Of a DNA stretch of 43,299 bases, positions 15,285 through 23,975 are shown one piece after another. The stretch spans positions 1 to 43,299 of the forward strand of contig NZ_BCRA01000005.1 in assembly GCF_001552355.1 (NCBI RefSeq), written 5' to 3'. This DNA is from Microbacterium resistens NBRC 103078. Lineage in GTDB: Bacteria > Actinomycetota > Actinomycetes > Actinomycetales > Microbacteriaceae. How positions within the stretch are numbered: the stretch's first letter is position 1; each line of letters opens with the position of its first letter. The notes under the pieces are model-generated. The model made no database searches and was not told the DNA's origin. It worked only from the letters and a program-made list of their open reading frames with translations. A program made the translations under genes and the position numbers.

Positions 15285-16312
15285 CCGACCGTTCGCTCGC
15301 CGTCCGCGAGACCGCCTCTCCCCGCACCGTCCCCGACGGCGGTGCACGCTGGCGGCGACTGCTGCCTCCCGCGCTCGCCGTGCTCGGTGCCGGTCTCCTG
15401 CTCGCCTGGGCCGGTGGGAGCGGGTTCAAACAGGACCTCCTCGTGCTCGTGGCGGTCTACGCGCTCATCGCGCTCGGGATGTACATCCCGTTCGTGCTGG
15501 CCGGGTCGCTGTCCATGGCGTACGCCGCGTACGCCGCGATCGGCGGCTACGCCGTGGCGATCATCGCCACGAAGACGGACCTGCCGGTCATCCTCGGATG
15601 GGTGCTGGGCCCGGCGGTGTCCGCGCTCGTGGCCACGATACTGAGCCTGCTCACCCGGCGCCTCAGCGGCTTCTACCTCGCGGCGGTCACCCTGCTGTTC
15701 AGCCTCGCGTTCGAGCCGTGGCTCATCGAGGCGAAGGAGCTCACCGGCGGATCCGGCGGGATCGGCGGGATCCCGGCACCGGTCCTGTTCGGCTGGGAGC
15801 CGCCGCGCCCGCTGCTGGTGGCCGGCGCGCTCCTCCTGGTGATCGTCGTCACCGTCCTCGTCGAGCGCGTGCGCACCGGGTCCTGGGGCGTGATCGTCCG
15901 CACGATGCGCGACGTCCCGTCCGCCGTCGAGGCCGCCGGGGTCCGCACCACCACGCTGACGACCGTCGCGCTCGCCGTCGGCGCCGCCGTCGCCTCGCTC
16001 GCCGGCGCCCTCTTCGCGAGCTTCGTGCTCAGCATCACCCCGGAGACCTTCACCCTGTCGATCGTGTTCATGGCGATCTTCATCCCCCTGATCGGCGGGC
16101 AGGGAAGCGCCTGGGGCTGTGCGGTCGGCGCGATCATCGTGGTCCAGCTGACCCTGAACATGCCGGGGTTCGAGGGGTCGGGGCAGCTCGTGCTCGCGAT
16201 CGGCGTGCTGCTGATCCTGCTCGTCGCCCCGGCGGGCCTGCTCGGCTACGCCCGGCGGCTCCTCGCGGGGATCCGCTCCCGACGCGCACGAGGAGGCTCC
16301 GATGTCGCCTGA
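15281..16312 (+). CDS. ABC importer 1: LivM-type permease
   Basis: A 343-residue permease. A cytosolic N-terminal stretch of about 25 residues precedes the membrane core, which contains GSLSMAYAAYAAIGGYAVAI and the LivM coupling region RTMRDVPSAVEAAGVRTTTL. A C-terminal hydrophobic stretch (LVLAIGVLLILLVAPAGLLG) follows. The ATG lies in the stop of the LivH-type gene and the coding end overlaps the ATPase gene by 11 bp, so all parts of the transporter are made in step. Confidence 0.88.
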   Translation: MTDRSLAVRETASPRTVPDGGARWRRLLPPALAVLGAGLLLAWAGGSGFKQDLLVLVAVYALIALGMYIPFVLAGSLSMAYAAYAAIGGYAVAIIATKTDLPVILGWVLGPAVSALVATILSLLTRRLSGFYLAAVTLLFSLAFEPWLIEAKELTGGSGGIGGIPAPVLFGWEPPRPLLVAGALLLVIVVTVLVERVRTGSWGVIVRTMRDVPSAVEAAGVRTTTLTTVALAVGAAVASLAGALFASFVLSITPETFTLSIVFMAIFIPLIGGQGSAWGCAVGAIIVVQLTLNMPGFEGSGQLVLAIGVLLILLVAPAGLLGYARRLLAGIRSRRARGGSDVA

Positions 16313-17081
16313 TCCGATCCTGTCCGGAGACGGGCTGTCCAAGGCCTACGGCGGGCTCGTCGCCCTCGAGGACGTGTCCTTCTCCGTCGCACGCGGCGAG
16401 ATCCTGGGGCTGGTCGGCCCCAACGGCGCGGGCAAGACGACCCTCGTGGACCTCATCACCGGGATCCAGGGCGCCGATCGCGGGACGCTCACGCTCGACG
16501 GCGCGCGTCTGGCCGGTCCGCCCGCCTCCCGCGCCCGCCGCGGACTGGCCCGCACGTTCCAGCATCCGCACCTCGCCCTCGACCTCACCGTCCAGGAAAA
16601 CCTCCTCGTCGGGGCGGCCGCGCACCGGTTCGCCTCGACGTGGCGCATGGTCTGGGGCGTGGTGACCGACGGCGTCCGCCACCGGCGCGAGGAGACGGAT
16701 CGCACGCTCGCGGTCGCCGAGGAGCTGGGCGTGCCCCACCTGGACCAGATGTGCGCGAACCTCTCCCTCGGCGAGCAGCGCCTCGTGGAGGTGGCCAGGG
16801 CCCTGGCGCAGGACCCCCTGGTCATGCTGCTGGACGAGCCGTTCGCGGGGGCCGACGCCGGCTCCGTGGCCGGGATCATCGACGCCATCCGGCAGGTGCA
16901 GCAGCGCGGCCACACCGTGATCCTGGTCGATCACAACGTGGATCTGCTCACGTCCCTGGCCGACCGGGTGATGCTGCTCGCCCAGGGACGACGGGTCTTC
17001 TCCGGCACGCCGGCCGAATGCCTGGCGAGCGCGGAGATGCAGCGGGTGTACTTCGGCACGGGCGGGGAGGAGGCCGCATGA
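16302..17081 (+). CDS. ABC importer 1: LivG-type ATPase
   Basis: A 259-residue ABC ATPase. Walker A is GPNGAGKTT (about 40-48) and Walker B is VMLLDEPFAG. The signature is LSLGEQ rather than LSGGQ, which is frequent in LivG proteins. The switch His is in LVDHNVDLL, and a long insert follows the Q-loop region (VGAAAHRFASTWRM), also typical for LivG. GAGGAGG lies before ATG 16302. Its stop overlaps the LivF-type gene (ATGA 17078-17081). Confidence 0.9.
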   Translation: MSPDPILSGDGLSKAYGGLVALEDVSFSVARGEILGLVGPNGAGKTTLVDLITGIQGADRGTLTLDGARLAGPPASRARRGLARTFQHPHLALDLTVQENLLVGAAAHRFASTWRMVWGVVTDGVRHRREETDRTLAVAEELGVPHLDQMCANLSLGEQRLVEVARALAQDPLVMLLDEPFAGADAGSVAGIIDAIRQVQQRGHTVILVDHNVDLLTSLADRVMLLAQGRRVFSGTPAECLASAEMQRVYFGTGGEEAA

Positions 17082-17797
17082 GCGCGGATCTCGTGGTCGA
17101 CGGACTGCACGTCTCCTACGGGAAGGCGACCGCGGTCGAGAACGCGTCGCTGCACGCCCCGGCGGGCACGGTCACGGCGGTGGTGGGGCCGAACGGCGCG
17201 GGCAAGTCGAGCCTCGCCCTGGGGCTGTACGGCTCGGTGGCCGCGACCGGCGGGATCCGGCTCGGCGACGAGGACCTCTCCGGGCGAAGCCCCATCCAGC
17301 GAGCCAGGGCCGGTCTCGCGATCGTCCCGCAGGGGCGCCAGCTCTTCCCCAAGCTCACCGTGCGGGACAACCTGCTCGTGTCCGCGGAGATCCTCGGCCT
17401 CGGCCGCGCCGCGGTGGACGCCGCGCTCGACCGCTTCCCGGTGCTCCGTGAGCGCCAGGGGCGCCTCGCGGGGGTCCTGTCCGGCGGCGAGCAGCAGATG
17501 CTCGTGGTCAGCCGGGCCCTCATGGGGGAGCCGCGCTGCCTGATCCTGGACGAGATGACCACGGGGCTGGCCCCGCAGATCGTCGGTCAGCTCGTGGACA
17601 CCGTCCGGGCCATCGCCGCGCAGGGCGCGGCCGTGGTGCTGTTCGACCCCGCCATCGGCGCCCTGCGCCGGGCGATCGACCGCGGGCACGTGCTGCTGCG
17701 CGCCCAACTGGGCGCGCCCTATGAGGACGTCGACGCGCTGGACGCCGGCTACCGCCAGGCCATGGGCGTCATCCACGAGGAAATGGAGTCGGAATGA
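17078..17797 (+). CDS. ABC importer 1: LivF-type ATPase with unusual switch region
   Basis: A 239-residue ABC ATPase with Walker A GPNGAGKSS, signature LSGGEQQ and Walker B LILDEMTTGL. In LivF proteins the segment after Walker B normally reads LVEQN; here it is LFDPAI (residues 188-193), so the usual switch-region Gln is a Pro. Because the protein pairs with an intact LivG, one site could be catalytic and the other degenerate, as in many heterodimeric ABC transporters. The sequence around it is otherwise in frame and well conserved, so a sequencing error is unlikely. It overlaps the CoA-ligase gene by ATGA (17794-17797). Confidence 0.88.
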   Translation: MSADLVVDGLHVSYGKATAVENASLHAPAGTVTAVVGPNGAGKSSLALGLYGSVAATGGIRLGDEDLSGRSPIQRARAGLAIVPQGRQLFPKLTVRDNLLVSAEILGLGRAAVDAALDRFPVLRERQGRLAGVLSGGEQQMLVVSRALMGEPRCLILDEMTTGLAPQIVGQLVDTVRAIAAQGAAVVLFDPAIGALRRAIDRGHVLLRAQLGAPYEDVDALDAGYRQAMGVIHEEMESE

Positions 17798-19455
17798 CCG
17801 CCGTGACGACCGTCGACGCCGAGACCGTCGCCGAGTTCACCCGCCGGGGGTGGTGGGGCGACCGGAGCGTCGCCGACCACGTGGCCGCACAGGCGGCGCG
17901 CGTCCCGGACCGGATCGCGTACCTCGTCGGGGACGTCGCGCTGACGTGGGCGGAGTACGACGCACAGGTCGACGACCTCGCCCGCGTGCTGACCGCCCTG
18001 CTCCCCCGGGGCGCCCGGTTCGGGATGCTCCTGCCCGACGGCACGGAGTTCCACGTCGCGCTCTGCGCCGCCGAGCGCAGCGGCACCGTCGCCGTGGGCA
18101 TGGACGCCCGGTCCGGCCGGTCCGAGATCCATCACCTGATGACGGCGTCCGGCGCCCGCGTCCTGGTGATGCGCCCCTCGCACCGCGGACGGAGCGCGCG
18201 GGAGCACCTGGAGGAGCTCCGTGCGGACGGCGCGGCGGTGGACCTGCTCGTGGAGGTGGACGCCGCCGGGCCCGTGCGCGTCGTGCGCGCGGCGGCGGAC
18301 GGCTACCGCGAGGAGGAGCCGATCCGGGCGGACCTCGCCGAGACGCGCCGCCGCGCTCTCGGCCCCAACGACCTGTCCATGCTCAACTCGACGTCCGGGA
18401 CGACGGGCCGGCCCAAGCTCGTCACGCAGTTCGCGAACCGCTGGCTGCACTTCAGCGAGCTCGCGTTCGCCGCCGCCGACTTCACGGAGGACGACGTGAT
18501 GCTCGGCGCCGTGCCCGGGCCGTTCGGGTTCGGGCTGTGGACGGCCCATTACGCCCCGGCCATGCTCGGGATGACCACGGTGCTCATGGAGCGCTTCGAC
18601 GCGGACGAGATGATCCGCCTGCTCGATCGGCACCGGGTCACGATCCTCGCCTGCGTGGCCACCCAGTTCAAGATGATGCTCGATGCGCCCTCCCTCGACC
18701 GCGTGGGACCGCTGGCGCTGCGCGCCATGTTCACCGGTGGCGAGGCGGTGTCCGCGGAACGGGCCGCCCAGTTCGAGGACCGTGTGGGGGCGGCCGTCCT
18801 CCAGTTCTACGGCTCCAACGAGTCCGGCGCCATCAGCGCCACCACCCTGCGGGACTCGCAGGAGCGGCGGCTGCGCACGGCCGGCCGGGTGTTCCCGCAC
18901 GTGGACATGCGGCTGTACGACGACGCAGGGCGCGACATCACCGACACCGGAGGACCGGGGCGGCCCGGGGTGACCGGACCGACGATCTGCCTCGGATACT
19001 ACGGCGACCCCGCGGCCGACGCCGAGCTGTTCCATGACGGCCATCTGATGATGCCGGACCTCGTCGAGGTGGACGAGGAGGGGTACCTCCGCGTGGTCGG
19101 CCGCACGACGGATCTCATCATCCGCGGAGGGAAGAACATCTCCGCGATCGAGGTGGAGGAGGTCGTCGAGGCCCACCCGTCGGTCGTCATGGCCTCCGCG
19201 GTGCCGGTCCCGGATCCTCTCTTCGGCGAGCGCATCGGCGTGGCCGTCACGCTGCGTGCACCGCTCACGCTCGCCGGGCTCGTCGACGCGCTGACCGCGC
19301 GCGGCGTGTCGAAGCACCTGTTCCCGGAGCGTCTCGTGGTCCTCGACGAGCTCCCCCGTGCGGCGGGCGGCAAGGTCGCGAAGGGACGCGTCCGGGAGAT
19401 CGTCGCGGGGTGCGAGTCCGCCGAGACCGATCTGCGCGACCGGGGTGCGGCATGA
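17794..19455 (+). CDS. AMP-forming acyl-CoA synthetase co-transcribed with ABC importer 1
   Basis: A 553-residue ANL-family ligase. The ATP loop is STSGTTGRPK (199-208), the A5 motif is YGSNES (339-344), the hinge region is VGRTTDLIIRGGKNISAIEVEE, and the catalytic lysine is Lys527 in AGGKVAKGR. It resembles the FadD17/FadD19-type and steroid-acid ligases more than FadD3 and is clearly distinct from the FadD3 in this window. Being the sixth ATGA-coupled gene after a complete ABC importer suggests that the imported compound is a carboxylic acid trapped as its CoA thioester on entry. The acid itself is not identified. Confidence 0.88.
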   Translation: MTAVTTVDAETVAEFTRRGWWGDRSVADHVAAQAARVPDRIAYLVGDVALTWAEYDAQVDDLARVLTALLPRGARFGMLLPDGTEFHVALCAAERSGTVAVGMDARSGRSEIHHLMTASGARVLVMRPSHRGRSAREHLEELRADGAAVDLLVEVDAAGPVRVVRAAADGYREEEPIRADLAETRRRALGPNDLSMLNSTSGTTGRPKLVTQFANRWLHFSELAFAAADFTEDDVMLGAVPGPFGFGLWTAHYAPAMLGMTTVLMERFDADEMIRLLDRHRVTILACVATQFKMMLDAPSLDRVGPLALRAMFTGGEAVSAERAAQFEDRVGAAVLQFYGSNESGAISATTLRDSQERRLRTAGRVFPHVDMRLYDDAGRDITDTGGPGRPGVTGPTICLGYYGDPAADAELFHDGHLMMPDLVEVDEEGYLRVVGRTTDLIIRGGKNISAIEVEEVVEAHPSVVMASAVPVPDPLFGERIGVAVTLRAPLTLAGLVDALTARGVSKHLFPERLVVLDELPRAAGGKVAKGRVREIVAGCESAETDLRDRGAA

Positions 19456-20315
19456 CCGCGGCTCGCGTTCCCGGAGAGGTCGTCGTCTCGGGGCTCGCCT
19501 TCCCGGAGGGGCCCCGCTGGCATCACGACGCCCTGTACTTCTCGGACGTCCACTCCCACCAGGTGCTGCGCTGGCGGGCGGGGACGCTGGAGGTCGTCGC
19601 GCACGTGCCGGGCCGCCCGTCCGGGCTGGGATTCCTCGACGAGGAGACGCTCCTCGTCTCGTCCCAGGAGGATCGTCGCGTCCACCGTGTCGACCTCCGC
19701 ACACCGGGGGCGCCGCCGGTGGTCCACGCCGATCTCGGCCGCGTCGCGACCTGGCACCTGAACGACCTGCTCACCGACGCCCGCGGGCGCGCCTACGTCG
19801 GCAACTACGGCGACGGCGCCCCGCCCGGTGAGCCGATCGCTCCCGCCGCCCTCGCCCTCGTGGACGTCGACGGATCCGTGCGCGCCGTGGCCGACGAGCT
19901 GTTCTTCCCCAACGGCATGGCCCTGCTCGACGAGGGGCGCACGCTCGTCGTCGCCGAGACCCGGAGCGAGCCGGGGCGGTTGACGGCCTTCGACGTCTCA
20001 GCGGACGGTTCGCTCCGCGGCCGACGGACGCTCATCGCGTTCACGGGACAGTGGCCGGACGGCATCGCGGCGGACCGGCACGGGACGCTGTGGGTGGCCT
20101 GCCCGTTCGACGCCGAGGTGCTGCGGGTCTCCGCGGACGGCCGGATCGTCGGGCGCGTGGCGGTGCCGGATCCCTACGCCGTCGCGATCGGCGGGGACGA
20201 CGGCACCGACCTGTTCGTGGCGACGGCGGACACGTGGGTTCCGGAGGAGGCCGCCGTCGTCCGTTCGGGGCGGATCCTGGTGTTCCGGGGCGTCGCCGCC
20301 GACGCCCCTCGCTAG
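19452..20315 (+). CDS. SMP-30/gluconolactonase-family lactonase
   Basis: A 287-residue six-bladed beta-propeller of the SMP-30/gluconolactonase/LRE family. The metal ligands expected for the family are visible: Glu19 in FPEGP, an Asn in WHLNDLL, an Asn in FFPNGMALL and an Asp in WPDGIAADRHG. There is no signal peptide, so it acts in the cytosol. It starts in the stop of the ligase gene (ATGA 19452-19455) and is the last gene of importer operon 1. A calcium- or zinc-dependent lactone hydrolase at the end of an import/activation operon suggests that the substrate or an early product is a lactone, perhaps one formed by the Baeyer-Villiger enzyme encoded at 27879 (inference). Confidence 0.85.
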   Translation: MTAARVPGEVVVSGLAFPEGPRWHHDALYFSDVHSHQVLRWRAGTLEVVAHVPGRPSGLGFLDEETLLVSSQEDRRVHRVDLRTPGAPPVVHADLGRVATWHLNDLLTDARGRAYVGNYGDGAPPGEPIAPAALALVDVDGSVRAVADELFFPNGMALLDEGRTLVVAETRSEPGRLTAFDVSADGSLRGRRTLIAFTGQWPDGIAADRHGTLWVACPFDAEVLRVSADGRIVGRVAVPDPYAVAIGGDDGTDLFVATADTWVPEEAAVVRSGRILVFRGVAADAPR

Positions 20316-20415
20316 GCGGCCCGCCCCTCCCTCTCCCCTCCCCGCACCTCCCCCGCATCTGCGGAGATCCCCTGCCCACGCGGACGGATTCGACGAGGAC
20401 CGCCGCCGGGACGCG

Positions 20416-20490
20416 GATCACCGCGGGGCGTGCGATCACCGCAGGAACGCGCGATCACCGCGGGGGCGCGGGATCGCCGCGGGAGGGCGC
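20416..20490. repeat. Four-copy 18-19 bp tandem repeat between the two importer operons
   Basis: Starting at 20416, 20434, 20453 and 20472, four imperfect copies of GATCACCGCGGGGGCGC occur head to tail in the 229-bp spacer between the convergent lactonase and LivF genes. GATCACCGC is nearly invariant, with GATCGCCGC in the last copy. No open frame uses it. The repeats may serve as a transcription barrier between the colliding operons or may be simple slippage products. The rest of the spacer (20316-20415 and 20491-20544) is C-rich with no recognisable site. Confidence 0.75.
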
Positions 20491-20544
20491 GAGCCCTGGG
20501 CCGGACCTGGGCAGGCCCCGTCTCGGTCGGTCGACGACCGGCGG

Positions 20545-21267
20545 TCAGGCAGCGGCGCCGAAGTAGGCCTTCTGCAGCTCCTCCAGCGTGACCGTCGAGG
20601 CCGCCCCGGACAGCACCGTCCGGCCCATCTCGATCACGCTCACCTCGTCGGCGATGGCGACGGAGTCCTGGACCGCCTGCTCGACGAGGAGGATCCCGAG
20701 ACCGGTCTGCTTCAGAGCGTGCACGCGCTCCATCACCTCCTTGACGATGACGGGCGCGAGCCCCTGGCTCGGCTCGTCCAGGATCAGCAGCTTCGGGCGG
20801 GCCATCAGCGCCTGCCCGATCGCGAGCATCTGCTGCTGCCCTCCGGACATGCTGGCCGCGGCGAGCGCCCGTTTGGCGGCGAGGATCGGGAACAGGTCGT
20901 AGATCTCCGGCAGCGTGTCGATCAGCGCACGCTTCCCGACGCGCCGGGAGAACCCGCCGAGGAGGAGGTTCTGCTCCACGGTGAGCTCGTGGAAGACGCG
21001 CTTGCCCTCCTGGACGTAGGAGATCCCCCGGGCGACACGCTTGTGCGGAGCGTCCTCCAGCGGCACGCCGAGGTAGCGGACCGTGCCGCCGGCGGTGCGG
21101 TTGAGGCCGGAGATCGCGCGCAGCGTCGTGGTCTTGCCCGCTCCGTTGCGGCCGAGCAGCACGGTGATCTGGCCCGCGCGGACGGTCAGCGACACGTCCC
21201 GGACAACCCGCAGATCGCCGTATCCCGTCTGCAGGTTCGAGACCTCCAGCAGCACGTCGTCAGTCAT
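20545..21267 (-). CDS. ABC importer 2: LivF-type ATPase
   Basis: A 240-residue ABC ATPase with Walker A GRNGAGKTT, signature MSGGQQQM, Walker B LLILDEPSQGL and the normal LivF switch VEQAVQDS. The start ATG 21267 lies inside the end of the preceding LivM-LivG gene (8-bp overlap); an upstream in-frame start at 21294 would extend further into it. It is the last gene of importer operon 2 and completes an ATPase pair with the LivG domain of the fusion protein. Confidence 0.9.
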   Translation of the reverse strand: MTDDVLLEVSNLQTGYGDLRVVRDVSLTVRAGQITVLLGRNGAGKTTTLRAISGLNRTAGGTVRYLGVPLEDAPHKRVARGISYVQEGKRVFHELTVEQNLLLGGFSRRVGKRALIDTLPEIYDLFPILAAKRALAAASMSGGQQQMLAIGQALMARPKLLILDEPSQGLAPVIVKEVMERVHALKQTGLGILLVEQAVQDSVAIADEVSVIEMGRTVLSGAASTVTLEELQKAYFGAAA

Positions 21268-23083
21268 CGCCCTCTCCTGCCGTGACGGCCGCATCGTGCT
21301 CGACGGAGACCCCGAGGTACTCCTCCATCACGCGCGGGTTGCTCTCGATCTGCTCCGGGGAGCCGTGCGCCATCACCGTGCCCTGCGCGAGCACGTAGAT
21401 GTCGTCGGCCAGGCGCAGCACCAGTTGGAAGTTGTGCTCCACGAGCACGACGGTCATGCCCGCCGCGCGGAGTCGGACGATCAGGCCCTCCAGGACCTCC
21501 AGCTCGTCCTCGTCCAGGCCCGACGCCACCTCGTCCAGCAGCAGCACCTTCGGGGAGGCGGCCAGGCTCCGTGCCACCTCGAGCAGCCGGCGCTGGCCGA
21601 GCGGGAGCGAGTCGGCCAGTTCGTCGCGCTGCCCGTCCAGTCCCACGAGGGCCAGGGCGCGCTCGGCGCCGTCGCGGTCCGCACGGTCCACCCTGCGGTA
21701 GCGCGGCAGACGCAGGACGGAGGAGAGCACGCTCACCCGGTCGCCGGCGTAGCGTCCGGCGAGGACGGCTTCGAAGACGGTCAGCTTCTCCGGGATGTTC
21801 GGGGTCTGGAACGTGCGGGACACGCCGCTGCGGGCGACGCGGTAGCTGGGCAGCCCCTGGATCTGCTCGCCGTCGAGCAGGATCGTCCCGGCGTCGGTCC
21901 GGTAGAAGCCCGAGATCATGTTCAGCAGGGTGGTCTTGCCGGAGCCGTTGGGCCCGATGACCGCCGTCACGGCACCCGGTCGAGCCACGACGCTCACCTC
22001 CGCGAGGGCCCGGTTCCCGCCGAACGCCTTCGAGACCCGCTCGGTCTCGAGCACGGCTCCGGCCATGTCAGGGATCTCCCCCGCGGCGAGGGGCGCCGCC
22101 GTGACGCCCGCCGCCGCCTTCGCCGCGCGATCCGCCCGTCGGACGAGCCCTCGCAGCAGCCCCGACAGTCCGCCGGTGAAGGCGACCCCTCCGATCAGGA
22201 GGAAGGCGCCCGAGATGATCAGGCCGAACTGCTGGAAGTTCGTGGCCTGGTTCATCCCGAACTGGAGCACGGCTGCCCCGGCCAGGGCCCCGTAGACGCT
22301 CGCGGACCCGCCGAAGATCGACGCGGCGAGCACCGTCATCGCGAACGAGAAGGCGAAGGCCTCCGGGGAGATGAACAGGTCCAGGTTGGCGAAGAGCACG
22401 CCGGCGAGACCGGCCGGCACGGCGCCGAGCGCGTACGCGGTGAGCTTGGTCCGGAACACCGAGATGCCCATCGAGGACGCGAGCACCGGGCTCTGCTTGA
22501 GCACGCGCAGCGCCGTGCCGTGCCGGGAGACGACGAGGTTGCGCATCACGGCGAACCAGAGGATCGCGATGACCGCGATCACGAGGTAGTAGGTCCGCGG
22601 ATCGACCATCTCGCCGAACAGCGTCGGCGGCTTGATCCCCGCCAGCCCGTTGCGTCCGCCGGTGACGTCCTTGAACATCGACAGCAGGTCGGGGACGAGG
22701 AGGATGAGGAAGAACGAGGTCATCGCCAGCGACCAGCTCCCCATCCGCAGCCCCGGGATGCCGGAGATCAGGCCGACGACGAGGGCCACCAGCGCACCGG
22801 CGACGAGCTGCAGGAGCAGGTCGGTGATCCCCGCCTTGCTCATCAGCCCCGCCGTGTACGCGCCGGCGGCGTACATCGCGACCTGGCCCATGGCCAGCTC
22901 CCCGGCATAGCCCAGCGAGAGGTTCAGTCCGGACACGATGAGGGCGAGCAGCAGCGTCAGCTCGATCTGACGCGTGACGGCGTAGCCGGTGCCGAGGAAC
23001 GGCAGCACGAGCAGCACGGCGCCGATCGCGAGGGGCCAGATCCACCCCGGGACCGCCCGGAGTCTCAGCCAGAACGTCGCCAT
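21260..23083 (-). CDS. ABC importer 2: fused LivM permease-LivG ATPase
   Basis: A 607-residue fusion. Residues up to about 310 form a LivM-type permease, with a first hydrophobic segment WPLAIGAVLLVLPFLG, SLGYAGELAMGQVAMYAAGA, and the coupling region HGTALRVLKQSPVLASSMG. A linker of some 30 residues, rich in Ala and Arg, follows. From about 345 it is an ABC ATPase with Walker A GPNGSGKTT, signature LPLGQRR, Walker B VLLLDEVASGLD and switch LVEHNFQL. There is no stop or frameshift between the parts. Such fusions occur in this family and enforce 1:1 assembly. The gene starts 1 bp after the LivH stop and overlaps LivF by 8 bp. Confidence 0.92.
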   Translation of the reverse strand: MATFWLRLRAVPGWIWPLAIGAVLLVLPFLGTGYAVTRQIELTLLLALIVSGLNLSLGYAGELAMGQVAMYAAGAYTAGLMSKAGITDLLLQLVAGALVALVVGLISGIPGLRMGSWSLAMTSFFLILLVPDLLSMFKDVTGGRNGLAGIKPPTLFGEMVDPRTYYLVIAVIAILWFAVMRNLVVSRHGTALRVLKQSPVLASSMGISVFRTKLTAYALGAVPAGLAGVLFANLDLFISPEAFAFSFAMTVLAASIFGGSASVYGALAGAAVLQFGMNQATNFQQFGLIISGAFLLIGGVAFTGGLSGLLRGLVRRADRAAKAAAGVTAAPLAAGEIPDMAGAVLETERVSKAFGGNRALAEVSVVARPGAVTAVIGPNGSGKTTLLNMISGFYRTDAGTILLDGEQIQGLPSYRVARSGVSRTFQTPNIPEKLTVFEAVLAGRYAGDRVSVLSSVLRLPRYRRVDRADRDGAERALALVGLDGQRDELADSLPLGQRRLLEVARSLAASPKVLLLDEVASGLDEDELEVLEGLIVRLRAAGMTVVLVEHNFQLVLRLADDIYVLAQGTVMAHGSPEQIESNPRVMEEYLGVSVEHDAAVTAGEGDD

Positions 23084-23084
23084 G

Positions 23085-23942
23085 TCACACCGCCCGTTCC
23101 CTGCGACGGGTGAACAGCCCCGTCGGCTTGACCATGAGGATGAGGATGAGGATCAGGAAGACGCTGAGGTTCGCGAAGTCCGATCCGATGTACCGGCTGG
23201 CCAGGGCCTCGGTGAGACCCACGATGACCCCGCCGGCGAGGGTCCCCCACAGCGATCCGAAGCCGCCGATCGCGAGGACCACGAAGCCCTTGAGCGCGAG
23301 AGAGGCCCCGAGGGTCGCGACCGCGTAGGTCTTCGGCCCCACGAAGACGCCGAGGAACCCGGCGAGCACGCCGGTGAAGACGAAGGCGATGAGCGCGAAC
23401 CGGCGCACGTTCACGCCGCGCAGCTGCGCGGCCTCGCGGTCCTCGCTCATACCGAGGAGCGCCAGGCCGTTCATGCTCCGCTTGGCGTATTGGGTCAGCC
23501 CGACCACGATGAGGACGACCAGCACGACCAGCGCGATCTCCACCGGGTACATCCGCCCGCCGGCCACGGTGAGCACCTGATCGCCGAGGAAGAACGGGAC
23601 CCGGCGCGGCTCGCCGCCCCAGATCACCTGCGCGACGCCCTCCATGATGATGGAGGCGCCGAGCGTGGTGACGAGCAGGTTGTGCATGTCCTTGACGGGG
23701 CGGATCGCGATGCGCTCCTCGAGCGCCGCGATGCCGCCGACGATGAGGGCGGCGCCGATCGCGACCAGCCACCACGGCAGACCCATCACGGCGATGCCGA
23801 GGTAGGCGAGGAACGCGCCGAGCATCATCAGCGCCGCCTGGGCGAAGTTGAACGTCTTCTGGGAGAGGAAGACGATGTTGTAGCCGATCGCGACGAGCGC
23901 GTAGACCGCGCCGAGGGCGAGACCGGACCAGATGATCGTCAT
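23085..23942 (-). CDS. ABC importer 2: LivH-type permease
   Basis: A 285-residue LivH-type permease with multiple hydrophobic segments. It starts MTIIWSGLALGAVYALVAIG; the family regions NFAQAALMMLGAFLAYLG, LLGMSEDREAAQLRGVNVRR and GGFGSLWGTLAGGVIVGL are all recognisable. The ATG at 23942 follows GGAAGGACCCC on its strand; a longer reading with seven more residues is possible. A strong hairpin (23976-24013) separates it from the upstream lipoprotein gene of the same operon. Confidence 0.88.
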   Translation of the reverse strand: MTIIWSGLALGAVYALVAIGYNIVFLSQKTFNFAQAALMMLGAFLAYLGIAVMGLPWWLVAIGAALIVGGIAALEERIAIRPVKDMHNLLVTTLGASIIMEGVAQVIWGGEPRRVPFFLGDQVLTVAGGRMYPVEIALVVLVVLIVVGLTQYAKRSMNGLALLGMSEDREAAQLRGVNVRRFALIAFVFTGVLAGFLGVFVGPKTYAVATLGASLALKGFVVLAIGGFGSLWGTLAGGVIVGLTEALASRYIGSDFANLSVFLILILILMVKPTGLFTRRRERAV

Positions 23943-23975
23943 GGGTCGGGGTCCTTCCGTCACTGCTTCCTGCGC

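Noticed and set aside
20316..20544. Small gene in the spacer between the importer operons
   Set aside because: The open frames there are Arg/Pro-rich shadows continuing from neighbouring genes, and the sequence is a tandem repeat.
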